A DNA stretch of 64,000 bases from Mallotus nudiflorus (GCA_947683625.1 CANTUR010000644.1:1105501-1169500); one strand, 5' to 3'; shown: positions 1-12,528, counted from the stretch's first letter. Notes: generated by a model from the sequence alone, not told the origin. Translations and numbers: made by a program.

Positions 1-324
1 TCCTTAGATTCTATAATAAAGTACAATCTCAATAATAAAATTCATAAATTGAAAGTAAATTCATCCACTTCATGAGATCATGTGCGAAAAGGCTATCTTA
101 TGACCTTTGATCATAATGGCTCTTTTTTATTAATCTCATAGAATTCACGTTAGCAATTAACAATTTTGCGTTGAGAGTTTGTAAACTCTAATCAATCTAA
201 TGCTTGCTTTGCACCTAAACGAGGGGAAGAAAATCCAAAAACAAAATCTGTGAACATGAAGTATAAATTGCTTGAATTTCAAAGTATCATTTTAGTCTTT
301 CAAATGATAAATGTGCATATAATC
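1..324. other. AT-rich sequence, nothing recognised
   Basis: No open frame, RNA gene or repeat can be supported here. By position it may be internal or 3' untranslated sequence of the Gypsy element whose 3' end lies near 3076, but nothing in the bases proves that. Confidence 0.4.
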
Positions 325-660
325 TACTCCAATACTCAGAAATGAGTATGAGTACAAATCCCTTGATAGTATCTACGATGAGTAATATGAGAAAGGCAAG
401 GGAATACTAAGAGGAGAATAAAAAAAAGAGCAAGTGTAATTTACTCTAATGCTAAAAAATGAGTAAGAGTATTAATATGAAACCTCTGGTGGTATCAACA
501 CTAAGTAATACAAGAAAGGCAGAGGAATACTAAAAGAGGACCATGATAAAAAATGCTTTATTTACTCCAATGCTCTGTAAGAGTAAGAGTATCCAAAGGA
601 CCTTTTCAACGATATCCATGCTGAGTAATAAGAGAAAGGCGAGGGAATACTTAGATAAGG
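325..660. repeat. Tandem repeat, three diverged copies of about 115 bp
   Basis: Three consecutive units each run through an actccaatgct-like start, a gagtaagagtat-like block, a ctgagtaata block, gagaaaggcgaggg and aatact. The unit starts lie near 325, 440 and 560. The copies are diverged by substitutions and small indels. The array precedes two other arrays and a polypurine tract, so it may belong to the repeat-rich 3' untranslated region of an Ogre/Tat-type Gypsy element. Confidence 0.7.
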
Positions 661-1189
661 AAGGAAAGCACAAAAAATAATTCAAAGGCTATTTTGATAC
701 TCAGAATTTGATATGTTTATGCTTAATTTCCATAAGTTTTGTTTAGCAAATTCTCCCTAAAATTAGGTGTGAAAGTAAGCTCTTCACTTGGTAAATGATA
801 TGCTCTCAGCATAAGATGGTTAACAATGCCTCTAACCTTTGCCAATGGTAAATAAATAATAGTCATGAAAATAAAAAATAGTGAAATTCGTTGAGTGCAC
901 ACTATCTCGTCAAAGAGTGATGAATTTTCTCATAAATTTTCAACATTATAATGTACTTTTGTACATTCATAACTTCAACAAGTTTGTAGGAATTGCAAAT
1001 CCAAAAGGAAGTGAATCCAATTTGCAAAGTTAGTTAACACAACGAAATTGAAATTAGTCAGTAGAGGAATACTAATCAGTTAACACAGCAAAAATCAAAG
1101 TCAGTCAATAAAATTGCTAATCAGTCAGCACAAAGAATTCAAAGCATTTGACTTAAACAACCAAAGATAAAAATTATGAGCAGTTATGG
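661..1189. other. AT-rich spacer between tandem arrays
   Basis: No coding potential is visible. A short motif resembling cagtcagtaga/cagtcaataaa recurs between about 1055 and 1135, perhaps the decayed edge of the following minisatellite. Confidence 0.4.
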
Positions 1190-2290
1190 ACTTGAATAGT
1201 AAGGGTGAGCAATAAAAGGGTTACAGTGAATCAGAATCATCAACAAGAAATGTAAAGGTTGCAATTAATCGTAAGCAGTTATGGACTATAGCATCAAAGG
1301 CGAGAAATGTAAGGGTTACAACTAATTGTGAGCAATTTTGAATTATAGCATCATTGGTGAGCAATGGAAGGGTTATAACTAATCATAAGCAATTATGGAT
1401 TGCAGCATCATTGGTAAGTAATGAAAGTGTTGTAGCTAATCACGAGCAATTATGGATTACAGCATCATCAGTAAGCAACGAAAGGGTTGAAACTAATCAT
1501 AAGCAATTATAGATTACATCATCATCAGTGAGCAATAAAAGGGTTGCAGCTAATCGCAAGCAATTATGGATTACATTATCATCAGTGAGCAATGAAAGGG
1601 ATGGATTGCAGCATCATGAGTAAGCAACAAAAGGGTTGTGGCTAATCGTGAGCAATTATGGATTACATCATCATCAGTGAGCAATGAAAGGGTTGCAGCT
1701 AATCGCGAGCAATTATGGATTACAACATCACCAATGAGTAATGAAAGGATTGCAACTAATTATGAGCAATTATGGGTTGTAGCTAATTGTGAGCAATTAT
1801 GGATTATAGCATCATTGGCAAGCAATAAAATAATTGTAGCAAATCACGAGCAATTATGGATTACAGCATCACTGATAAGCAATGAAAGGGTTGTTACTAA
1901 ACTACAAACAGTTATAGACTATAGCATCAAGGGCTAGCAATAAAAGGGTTTTAGCTAATCAAAATTATGAGTAATTATAGATTGCATCATTAAGAGTGAG
2001 CAACAAAAGGGTTATAGTTGATTGAAATCATCAGTGAGCAAGGAAGAGATTACAGATAATTGAAATCCTTAAGCAATTATGGTCTACAAAATCAAATGGT
2101 GAGCAACAAGAGGGTTGTAGCCGATTAAAGCCAGTAAGCAATGAAAGGTTGTAGCTGACCAAAATCATCAATAAGCATTGAAAGGATTACAAAAAAATCA
2201 AAAGTTGTGAGTAGTTAAGGACTACAACGTTAAAGGTAGACAATGAAAGGGTTGTTACTGTTTAAAATTTGTAAGTAATTATAGATTACA
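1190..2290. repeat. Minisatellite, period about 57-60 bp
   Basis: About 18 diverged units share the blocks gagcaattatggattac, agcatcatcagtgagcaa, tgaaagggttgcag and ctaatcg. The spacing between successive gcaattat blocks is mostly 57-60 bp, with some half-length units. Units in the centre (about 1430-1870) are most alike and those at the edges most diverged, which is usual for arrays maintained by unequal exchange. The period is close to a multiple of three, which creates a spurious 99-codon open frame at 1638-1937. Confidence 0.85.
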
Positions 2291-2309
2291 ATAGCATAAA
2301 GCTACATTG

Positions 2310-2900
2310 AGGAATGAAAAAGTCAACATTGTACGACCGAGTATAATGTACCTTCTCAATCTGACTATATGACTAAGTATAATCAACATTGTATGACAAA
2401 GTACAATGTATCCTTTTAATTAGGACTATACGACCGAGTATAGTCGACATTGTATGACCAAGTACAATGTATCCTTCAATTCGTACTATACGGCCGAGTA
2501 TAGTTAACATCGTATGACCAAGTATGATGTATCCTTTCAGTTAGGACTATACGACTGAGTATAGTCGACATTGTACGACCAATACAATGTATTTTTCCAA
2601 TCAGACTATACGTCCAAGTGTAGTCGACATCATACAACCAAGTATGATGTATCCTTCCAATTTGACTATACGACTGAGTATAGTCGACATTGTACGACCA
2701 AATATGGTCGACAATGTACGATCGAGTACAATGTACCCTTCCAATCAAGACTATACATTTAAGTATAGTCAACATTGTATGATCGAGTACAATGTATTCT
2801 TCTAATCTATATATATGATTGAGTATAGTCAAAATTATACGATCGAGTATAATGTATCCATTTAAATCAATGCTATACATCCGAGTATAGTATTTCCTCA
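2310..2900. repeat. 60-bp satellite with two stem-loops per unit
   Basis: About nine to ten units recur with a period near 60 bp. Each unit carries two perfect or near-perfect dyads: ACTATAC/GTATAGT around a loop like gaccga, and ACATTGTAC/GTACAATGT around a loop like gaccaa, separated by a pyrimidine-rich spacer (atccttccaatt). The dyad arms are retained in several units while the spacer varies. The array lies between a second minisatellite and a polypurine tract, so it is plausibly part of a Gypsy 3' untranslated region. Confidence 0.85.
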
Positions 2901-3061
2901 GGTATTTTTTCCTAGTGTTGTACGACAACACAAGTATTCATCGTGAATTGATAATTACTTACAAGCAAAAGCCTCAAGGACCATAAGTAAGTACCCAAAC
3001 TTTTGTTCTTAAGAAATTGTGTGCTTATTTTTTTTGCCACAATTTTTCAAGTAAACAATGA
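2901..3061. other. Spacer between satellite and polypurine tract
   Basis: Unique AT-rich sequence with no coding potential. It ends in the purine run at 3062. Confidence 0.4.
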
Positions 3062-3075
3062 CAAAGGGAGGCAAC
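3062..3075 (+). other. Putative polypurine tract of a plus-strand Gypsy element
   Basis: The sequence caaagggaggcaac is immediately followed by tgtatgcactc, which has the TG start expected of an LTR. A purine run abutting TG is the standard arrangement for plus-strand DNA priming at the 3' LTR of LTR retrotransposons. Confidence 0.55.
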
Positions 3076-3699
3076 TGTATGCACTCAATTTCATTTAAAT
3101 TTGGATGCGACAGAAGACCCAATGATGAAAATTAACTGTGAAATTAGATTTGTTGGATATGATTTATAGGTTTTGGACTAAAATGTAAATTCTTTTTATG
3201 ACCTATTTTGAATTTTGTTTATTTTAATAATAAAAATATATATTTTCAAAAAAAAAATTCAAAAAAATTGCTTGGGCCGAATTTGGCCCAAATGGCCAAA
3301 TGAATTGGCAAATGAAAATGGTACCACTTTGGTACCAAAAATGATTTTTTTTTGTTGAAAAACTATATTTCCAAGCCAAAATATATTTTTTCGATCCGTC
3401 CCGCAATTTTTTTAATTTATTTTATTTGGTAAATTTGTTAAAAAAATAATTTATTATTTTATTTTTGAATGGTTGTTATTTTATTTGATAATTATTTTGA
3501 TAAATGTCCTATATTTTTTTAGATAAATAATTCAAAAATTGATTTTATTTTTGATCCTGTATCCAATTTAGGGTTACAGAGTTAGTCGATTTATATGTAG
3601 TTTTCTTTTGACCTAGGGAGGCTCCTAGGGTTTTAGATTATTATTATTATTATTATTATTATTATTTTCCTTTACTTTCTCTGATTCTTAAGGGAGCCA
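3076..3699 (+). mobile_element. Putative 3' LTR (part) of an Ogre/Tat-type Gypsy element
   Basis: LTR-like sequence starts with TG directly after the polypurine tract and has a possible TATA motif (tttatatg, near 3590). It includes an (ATT)n tract at about 3639-3667. At 3699 it is interrupted by the hAT target duplication; the same host sequence should resume at 20192. The family assignment rests on the repeat-rich region upstream plus the tract and LTR start, not on coding sequence. The far end of the LTR is not certain. Confidence 0.4.
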
Positions 3700-3707
3700 C
3701 AATACAC
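3700..3707. repeat. 8-bp target site duplication of the hAT element (left copy)
   Basis: The octamer caatacac at 3700-3707 is repeated exactly at 20184-20191, directly outside the two inverted ends. Eight bp is the hAT target duplication length. Confidence 0.85.
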
Positions 3708-4323
3708 CATGGATTTAAATAATAGTATCGTGATTCATTTCGATATTGGTAATGGTGTAACGGTATCGGACTGTATCATTCGACACTGCCGTGAATAATG
3801 TAAAATAATCAATAAAATATATCATATTATTAAAAAATGCAAAATAAATTTTTACATCTAATATAATAAGTTAAGAATTATTTAAACAATATATAATTGC
3901 ACTAAAAAATATACATTTGAAAAAAAAGAAATATAATATAAAAATTATTATTTATTGTAATAAAAAATTAAAATAAGTGAGTACTTTAAAGTTTTAATAT
4001 GTATGTAATTTTATTACATTAATATGATATTATTACAAACTTTTTGACAAATACAATAATAATAGAAATCACCACCAAAAAGAGTGGCGTGGAGCATCTT
4101 GACTTCTAGGCCCAGAATTATAATCAGTAACATTTTGGTTGTTCATTTGAGATGAGAATAAGTTAAAAAATGAACTCCCTTCGTTGAATGTAGTAGAATG
4201 GCTTTGAAATTCAGGCAAATTACTTGAAGAATTTTAAGAAGTATTCACCTAATTCTAAAATCTACTTGGATAACTTTGATGTTAGTCTTGCTGATTTTAA
4301 TTATCAGAGGGCATTCCATAATA
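3708..4323. other. hAT 3' subterminal region
   Basis: Non-coding AT-rich sequence lies between the left inverted end and the end of the transposase frame. It starts with clustered gtatcg-type motifs (about 3727-3770), echoed in the right subterminal region near 20130-20165. No gene is seen. Confidence 0.5.
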
Positions 4324-7284
4324 TCATATAGGATCAAATGGATTCATGTAATGACTGAACTCATAGTCTTGATTTGCAGTAGTCAAAGTAGAACTACTTT
4401 CACCTCCACTGATTTCGTATCCAAATTCATGTTGTCTTTGTGCAAAATTAGATGGAATATTTACAGAACCATATGGATCAAAAAATGAAGGAATATCATT
4501 TGAATAATTGGAATCTTCATAATATCCATGGCTTGTTCCAATTGGCCTATGATATCCAGCTCTACCACCATCATTATCACCACCACCACCACCACCACCA
4601 TCACCAATACCATAATCTTTATCACTTTCACCACCATTGCCTGAAGGAGAATCAACACTATATCTGAATGGAGGAGTCACACCTAATTCCCGCTCAGTTA
4701 AATCAATTATAGGATCTTGTTCATCATCTTCATCATTCAACCAATCAAGATCTTATCCATCAAGTAAAGGAGCTTCTGATTCTTCCAACCATGGATTTAA
4801 AGGGTCATGCTCATCAAAAATATAATCCAAGTTGATAGGATTAAAAGTTTCCTCTAATTCTTTTTATGACTTTTGCATTGTATTTCACAATTTCAACTTC
4901 ATATTGTAGTGTACATAGACTAGATAGTGTAGTTTTTTGTAGTTCAATCTATTTGTAATATTTGTACGAATCAAGCTAAAAGTGCTCCAATTCCTTTCAC
5001 AATTTGTTATTGATGTTGTTTGACTTAAGATTTTCACAATAATTTTTTGAAGTTCTGGTGTTGACTCTCCAAAATGAATCCACCACTCAGCTACATCATC
5101 CAACAATATTCAACTAGTTAAATCTTTTTTATTAATTAATTAATATAAATTATAAATGAAGACAAAAAATACCTGGGGTAAATTCTTAATTGCTTTTTGA
5201 GCAAGTGTTTGTCCAAAAGATTGTCCCTTTTCTTGAAAAGTAAACATCTGCACTATAGTAAAAAAAATAATAGACATATAATATAACTGTAATTATCAAT
5301 ATATAAAAAAAGTTACTTCAAATGCAATAAAAAATGTTACTTGTAAAAGAGCTTGAATTTGCGCTTCTTCATTTGGTTCAATCTTTTTAATAACATTTTG
5401 AACTCCTCGCATAACTTCAATATCTGATGGAATGTCATACTTATCTCCATATTGATATTGTGGGTTGAAATAATAACCTATAACAAGTACATCATTATAC
5501 ATATTAATACCTTGCAAATAGATTAATAACGTATTCATTAACAATTATAAATAACATACCTGCAGCATCAAATTATGATGCAATTGGAAATTCCATCTTC
5601 TATCAATAATTGACCAATAATGCTTGTGATATCAAAAATTTTCTTTAATGGCCATCTTGCATCTGTCCATTGCATCATACAAAAATCCCATTGTTGGTTT
5701 ATCATCCCCATCAACTAGCCTTAATGTCTTCAGAAGAGGCTCTTGAACTTTAAGCAATTCATTTGCATTTTGCCAAAAATGTCTTCCTTTACTTGTTGTT
5801 GCTAATATAGTTTCCCTAACTTCAACAGCTAGTGGATCTGTCATTCTTCCATATCTAGAAATCACCCATGTAGGTGAGTTAAACATATTCCTCAAATTAT
5901 TACGTTGACGAACAATACTCTCCAACGCAATAAAATTAGTAGCAAATCTAGTAATGCCAGGGCGAAGCAACTCTTTACCATCTGTAAATTTCTTCATATA
6001 ATTTGTCAGCCAATTATAATTATAAATAGATTGGGTGATTTTCTTCCCTTTTGAAATACAGTGACATTCTTGACTTCTCTTCTTAATATCTTCTAAAATG
6101 AGATTAATGCAATGAGCACTACAGGCAGTCCAATACAGATTCTGATACTTGTTCATGAGCCATTTTCCCGCTGACTTAATTGCAGCATCATTATCTGTAA
6201 TAATTTGTACAACCTTTTCAACTCCAACTTCTTCGACAACGTTTGACAGCAACAGAAAGTAATAATGTCCATCTTTCTTCTCAACATCAGATGCATTCAC
6301 TGACTTATGAAAAATTATGCCACGATTTGAGTAAACAAGAAAATTAATAATGGACATTTTTGTTGGGCTTGTCCATGCATCACATAATATAGACACACCT
6401 CTTTCCTTCCAAATCCCTACAAAAGATGCAATATATTCTTTCATTAATTGATACTCCTTTGGCAACCATACCTCTGCAAGCTCATAAGTTATTGGAAGTA
6501 GAATGTTCAGTCCAACTTCTGAAGCAACTCTAAGTAAAGGTCGTGTCTAAGGTGATTCGGCTACTGCAAATGGTAGTATATTGTGAACCATAAATCGACC
6601 AAAGGTATTCATTAACTTTTCTTTACTTTTCTTGAACCAATGAGATTTTAATTTGGTCTGCTTCTTTGTTTCCCTTTCAATCTCTAAATCCACTTCAACA
6701 GCTCATAATCTTTCAGCTGGTGTTGATAATTGGGGAGGAGTAAATCTAGAAGATTATGGATTATTGCCTCTTCAGTTTTGTGTATCCTAAGTATTTCTAA
6801 CACTGAAAGAGTGACCTATCATTCACTTTCTTTGTTGACTATCGCTGGATCCGCCTGCATCATAGTGAACACCTGTAGCCCTTTTATATGAATCAATTTC
6901 AATTTGTCGAAGGCTTTATTGCCTAGCATATTGCATTATTGCATCTTCCTCCTCTTCATCATCACTATCATTATATTGTCCACTTGCATGCATTTGTACA
7001 ATTTCTTCCTCAAGTTGATGTTTAGCAGCATTTTTTTGTTTTTGCTTGGTTTGCCATTCTAAAATAAGTTTTTTCATATCATCTCTCACAGCACGTGGCA
7101 CTTTTGGACATGTTGCAACGTCACCTTCAATTCCTGCTAAATGTTGTTTAAATCTTGTTATTCCACTAGTAATCACACGTCCACAAAAATTACAAGTCAT
7201 TTTAGATCTGTTATTATTAATAGGCGTAGCAAATTTCCATCCAATATCATCACTGGGCTTGCCATCTTTTCCTTTCTTTCCCAT
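4324..7284 (-). pseudogene. hAT transposase pseudogene (BED finger, DUF659, hAT dimerisation)
   Basis: Read on the minus strand from an ATG at 7284, this encodes in order a BED-type zinc finger (CNFCG, then HLAG and CP, codons about 30-60), an acidic linker, a DUF659-like transposase core (5632-6465, with LCDAWTSPTKMS, ITDNDAAIKSAG and CSAHCINLILED) and the C-terminal dimerisation segment (4885-5106, with EWWIHFG and CERNWSTFS), then a Gly/Asp-rich tail. Introns are supported at 5478-5559, about 5265-5340 and about 5115-5170 by GT/AG ends. In-frame stops lie at 6916-6918, 6823-6825, 6547-6549 and 5632-5634, with several more between 6825 and 6549. One frame slip occurs near 5570. The frame from 7284 to 5632 is otherwise unshifted. 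It cannot make a functional transposase. Confidence 0.9.
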
Positions 7285-7706
7285 TAATAAATCTACATAC
7301 AGAAAAAAAAACAAAAAAAATTCAGTGTCAAATCAATCTAAAAAAGAATATATCTATACTCACACATACAAATTTAATATATATACACAAATTTAATTAG
7401 GCAAACATAATTATAAAACTAAACATGTAATTTATAAATATAAATATACAGTGTATATATATATATCACATATACACACAAATGTAATGATATATAGAAA
7501 TTTAATATATATACACAAATTTAATTATATAACTAAACAAACATAATTATAAAACTTATGTAATTACAAATATAAATACACATTATATATATACACTCAC
7601 ACAAAAAAAAATGTAATTATATACAGAAATTTAATATATATACACAAATTTAATTATATAACTAAATAAACATAACTATAAAAGTTATGTAATTACAAAT
7701 ATAAAT

Positions 7707-7739
<33 letters not shown>

Positions 7740-7963
7740 TCGCTCTCTCACATACACAAAAAAAAAAATTATATATAGAAATTTAATTATATAACTAAAT
7801 AAACATAATCATAAAACTTATGTAATTACAAATATAAATACACATTATGTATGTATATATATATACACACACTCACACACAAAAAAAAAATGTAATTATA
7901 TACAGAAATTTAAAATATATACACAAATTTAAATATATAACTAAATAAACATAATTATAAAAG

Positions 7964-8037
<74 letters not shown>

Positions 8038-8546
8038 GCTCTCACACACAAAAAAAAAATTTAATATATATACACAACTTTAATTATATAACTAAACAAA
8101 CATAATTATAAAACTTATATAATTACAAATATAAATACACATTATATATATATATATATGTATATATATACACTCGCTCTCTCTCACACACACACACAAA
8201 TTTAATATATATACACAACTTTAATTATATAACTAAACAAATATAATTATAAAACTTATGTAATTACAAATATAAATACACATTATATATATATACACTC
8301 ACACACACAAAAAAAATGTAATTATATACAAAAATTTAATATATATACACAAATTTAATTATATAACTAAATAAACATAATTATAAAAGTTATGTAATTA
8401 TAAATATAAATACACATTATATATATATATATACTCGCTATCTCACACACACACACACACAAATTTAATATATATTCACAACTTTAATTATATAACTAAA
8501 CAAACATAATTATAAAACTTAAATAATTACAAATATAAATACACAT

Positions 8547-8593
<47 letters not shown>

Positions 8594-8826
8594 ACTCTCA
8601 TACACAAAAAAAAGTAATTATATACCGAAATTTAATATATATACACAAATTTAATTATATAACTAAATAAACATAATTATAAAAATTATGTAATTACAAA
8701 TATAAATACACAATGTATCTATACACACACAAATGTAATTATATACATAAACAAATTTAATTATATAACTAAACAAATATAATTATAAAATTTATGTAAT
8801 TACAAATCCATGATACACATACATAC
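7285..8826 (-). repeat. Long 5' intron of the hAT gene filled by an AT-rich tandem array
   Basis: A minus-strand donor (GCAAG|GTATGTATG) at about 8826 and an acceptor (TGTATGTAG) just upstream of the start codon near 7290 suggest one 5'-UTR intron. It is packed with about ten copies of a 125-190 bp unit built from caaatttaattatataac, taaacataattataaaa, gtaattacaaatataaat and acacatta, joined by variable (TA)n and (CA)n tracts. The longest (TA)n is at about 7967-8034, another at about 8548-8591. Length variation between units comes mainly from these microsatellites. Confidence 0.65.
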
Positions 8827-9389
8827 CTTGCAGAACCGATGAAGTCTGTGTGATATTAAGAAAACAATTCTTCTTTTGGTGGATGGAAATTTGTGTGTTT
8901 CGCAACTTTCGCTCACAGACTGATACTATTTATAGATATATTTTGTATTGTTTCGGCCTAGTGGAATATTATTGGCAGAGCATTGAATTATTTTGGCTTA
9001 TGAGTGCTAGTGGAACATGCAGAGCATTGTATTATTTTGGCCTGTGCAATGCTAATAGAACATTATTGCATCATCGTGTAGTAGAGATTCTCTGCAAGTT
9101 TGTACGCTGATATTTGGTTTGTTTCAATTATTTGCTTTTTCTTATTTTTAAAGTATGGCAGTAAATAATTGTCTGCTTTTCATACTTTTATTGGTGGCAA
9201 TTTACTTTTGAATAAAATGTTCCGTGAAAATTTACAAATATAAGAATAATAATAATAATATAAAATTAAATAATAAACAATTTAAAAGTTTAAAAATAAT
9301 AATAATAATATAAATTTAAAATAATCATAATAGTGTTAAAATTAAAAAAACAAACAAATCATAATATAGTTATAATTATGACATTAGTT

Positions 9390-9438
<49 letters not shown>
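8827..9438 (-). other. hAT 5' untranslated exon and upstream sequence up to the Gypsy insertion
   Basis: Sequence right of the intron donor would be the untranslated leader of the transposase mRNA. No start codon leads into a long frame. An (AAT)n tract fills about 9387-9438 and ends exactly where the Gypsy LTR begins. Confidence 0.4.
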
Positions 9439-9440
<2 letters not shown>

Positions 9441-12175
9441 TCATGACTCGAACCCAAGGGCACATGACCGATACTAGGGAATGGGTAGATATAAGGCTCC
9501 TGAAACCCATAGTAAGCCTTAAAGAAAAGAAGAATAAAACTTTACAATTTAAAACTTTATTTTATAACAGAACACATTATTAAACTGATTTTTCTGAAAT
9601 TAAAACATAATTGAATACATAAATAAAATATTCTTCAGCGTCACATATCATAAATGAAACTTAAATTATTATACATAAGCGTGGTTTGTATAAATAAAAT
9701 ACACAAATATACTTAAGTCATACAATTCATAGTACAGATCCTACTGCAGCTTTCTAGAGTACTACTACAGTATAGCTTACAATGATCTATATAATATGGC
9801 CGGTGATGAAGAAATCCGGCGTGGAGGCAATCTGAGGTCGAACTCCTAAGCTTCTGAAAAAATAAATTAAGGAGAATTAGACCTCACTGAGTAAGTCAAT
9901 AAAAAGAGCTGTACGGTTTGAAAACCCTTTTTGAAAACCATATAGTTATAGTGAAAATAATTTATAATGTATAGATATAGCGATTGAAAAATCTCGGTAG
10001 AACCCTAAACCCAGGTTTCTAACTGGCCAACTGGGCCCACTTATTCCAACTAGACTGCCGGTCCCCAAGAGCAATGGCATCAACTGAGGCACCAAGCCGC
10101 AGTCATCCACTTAATCCAAATACATGACACTGGTAGTCCCCGAGAGCTAAGGCATCAACCGAGGCACCTATCCCATTCTATTATTAACTTTCCAATCATT
10201 GGCGATCCCCGAGAGCAAAGGCTTCCACCGAGGCACCCATCCCAATTTACATCCATAAGTTATATATATGTCGGATCCATCTCTCAATCTTTACCATGTG
10301 CAGACGGTCCCTATGAAACCCACTAGGTAGTCCGTTCTACCAAAATTTCTCAAAAATTGATTTTAAATAAAAAAAATGCGCTTAAACCTTAAATAGCAGC
10401 ATTAAGTTAAATAAATCATATAATAAATATTATAAACATGAGCGCATGCAGTCTTTAAATAAAACACACGCACATGTCATTTTATCAACTTACAAGATGA
10501 ACGAGAAGGCTGACGACCGCACGTCTGCCTCGATCCCATGGCTTCTACTCCAATATGCTCTATAAAAGAAATTAACAGATCGATTTTAAAACATGTCTAT
10601 GAAATTGAAATCGAAAATCAACAAAAATAGTGAAATTCTAGACTGACTCAAGGAAGACCGGATAAGACTCGATAGACAGGAAAAAACTTAATTAGCGGTA
10701 GAAATTTATTACGAATATCACATTTTACGAGAAAATCTACCGAAATTTCTGCAGAGTCTCCTCTGTAAAACAGACATCTCTCTACCAATGTAGAGCCAAA
10801 CCTGCATAAAAACGCACTTCTAAAAATCACAGACATTCACACTCGAGTCGGGCTTTCAAAACTACACTTAGCCCCGACCGAAATCACCACCCACAAAACA
10901 TCACAAAAAATTAAATCATTTATTTTCCCCAAAAATACACATCACATATATGATTATCCATAGTCAGAAAATCAGCTCTCATTAAAGAAAAATTTTAAAA
11001 CAAAATTTCACAAACGAATATATATATATATATTTGGAAACAATATTCACAATTAACATCACTTAAAGAAAGTTACCTAATAATTTATATAAAAAAAATC
11101 CTCTAAACCTCTTAAATATTAATAAAGCTAATTAAAATATATTTTAATTATAATTAGCGTAAAATTACATATTTATCCAAATAATAGAAAAATACACATA
11201 ATATTCAAAATAATACCTAATATATTATTAAAAATTGATTTTGAGAAATTAGTGTCAATTAGTCTAAATTAGTAGATAATTTGTAAAATCCTTTTAAATT
11301 CCTTGATTATTATTGAAACCAACTAAAATTTATTATTTAACTATATTTAACAAAAATTACATTTCTACCCTTATAATATACAACTTATATAATACACCAT
11401 TAATACTAAAAAATTTCCTTGAAAAATATACAAAAATCTAAAAATCATTTTCTCTACATTAAAACATCTTAATATAATTAAAAACATATAAATGACTACT
11501 AATTTCTTCTAAAAATATAATTTTACCTAATTATTCACATTTGAAATAAACTTAAAAATATTTATAAAAATAGTATAAAAAATCACAAAAACCATAATTT
11601 AAGTTATAAAATTAATAACATTTAGTAATAATATCAATTATCAAAATTTCAAAATTTTTAAAAATTAAATTTTGAAATTAACAAAAACATTAATTAAATA
11701 CCCAAAATTGACAAAATGTACAATTAACACAATAATTTCTAAAATCTTAAATAAAAATCAATACACTAAAAATAATTAACCTTAATTAACCTAATTACTA
11801 ATTGAACTCAAATAACAATCAATTAAAACCAACTAACTATCAAATAATTTTAACAAAATTTATGTATAAATTCAATAATCCACTAAAATTTCCAAAATAA
11901 TCAAAATTGTCCTCAACCAACAATAAACCACCACAACAACCTAAGATATACTAAAGCCATTCAAGAACAGAGAGGAAAAAAAAGAAAGAAATGAGGGGAT
12001 GCTACTCACTAACTAACATAACGGATCGGAGGGAGGAGAAGAAGACCTGCTGCCACCGGAGATGTGGAAGATAGAGGCAACTCGACGCAACAAGGGGACA
12101 GCACGGACAGAGGAGGACCAACTCTAGGCAGGATGGGAGGTGCAAGGCTACTGCACGAGGAGGAAGAGGTGCTGT

Positions 12176-12212
<37 letters not shown>

Positions 12213-12528
12213 GTATATATATATAACACTCTTACGTTAGAGTATAGTCACATAGTTTAATATTTATATATATACACATAAAATGTTCCCAATTACGTAA
12301 TATATACGTATATGCACACACATGCACCTATATGTATATATACATATATATACCTAACAAAAAATAGTACTTATATCAAGTAATAAAACCTTAAAATAAT
12401 GTTAACATAAATATATCGATTAAATAGTTTAGATAAGTAACATTTGTATAAAGTAAAAATAAAAATTTGATTATAAATAGCTTAAATTTGGAAATTGCTT
12501 CATTTAAATAAAAATATAAGGTATTACA
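9439..12528 (-). repeat. Gypsy 3' LTR, about 3.1 kb
   Basis: It begins tgtcatgactcg and ends ggtattaca in plus orientation, so TG...CA on either strand. Near the plus-strand left end it carries three copies of a roughly 65-70 bp subrepeat (cgagagc..aaggc..ccgaggcacc, about 10070-10240). The other end has an AT-rich region and a (CA)n(TA)n tract at about 12176-12215. The first 1.6 kb aligns with the right LTR, which has only two subrepeat copies. Confidence 0.85.

Noticed and set aside
1638..1937. 99-codon frame on the plus strand with repeated EQLWI words
   Set aside because: It is a product of the 57-60 bp minisatellite, whose period is close to a multiple of three. Neighbouring units break the frame and no domain is present.
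1190..2900. CRISPR-like array
   Set aside because: Units are diverged, contiguous tandem repeats without unique spacers, and the DNA is plant nuclear in character.
2476..2931. 151-codon minus-strand frame
   Set aside because: It lies wholly inside the 60-bp satellite and merely translates the repeat units.
3076..3699. Complete LTR ending before the hAT element
   Set aside because: No CA end with a matching duplication is visible before 3700. The sequence is interrupted by the hAT insertion, so only a partial LTR is claimed.
4452..4667. His-rich plus-strand frame, possible metal-binding peptide
   Set aside because: It is the antisense of the Gly/Asp-rich tail of the hAT transposase (CAC/CAT repeats opposite GGT/GAT).
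7046..7396. 116-codon plus-strand frame
   Set aside because: It is the antisense shadow of the BED zinc-finger exon of the hAT transposase.
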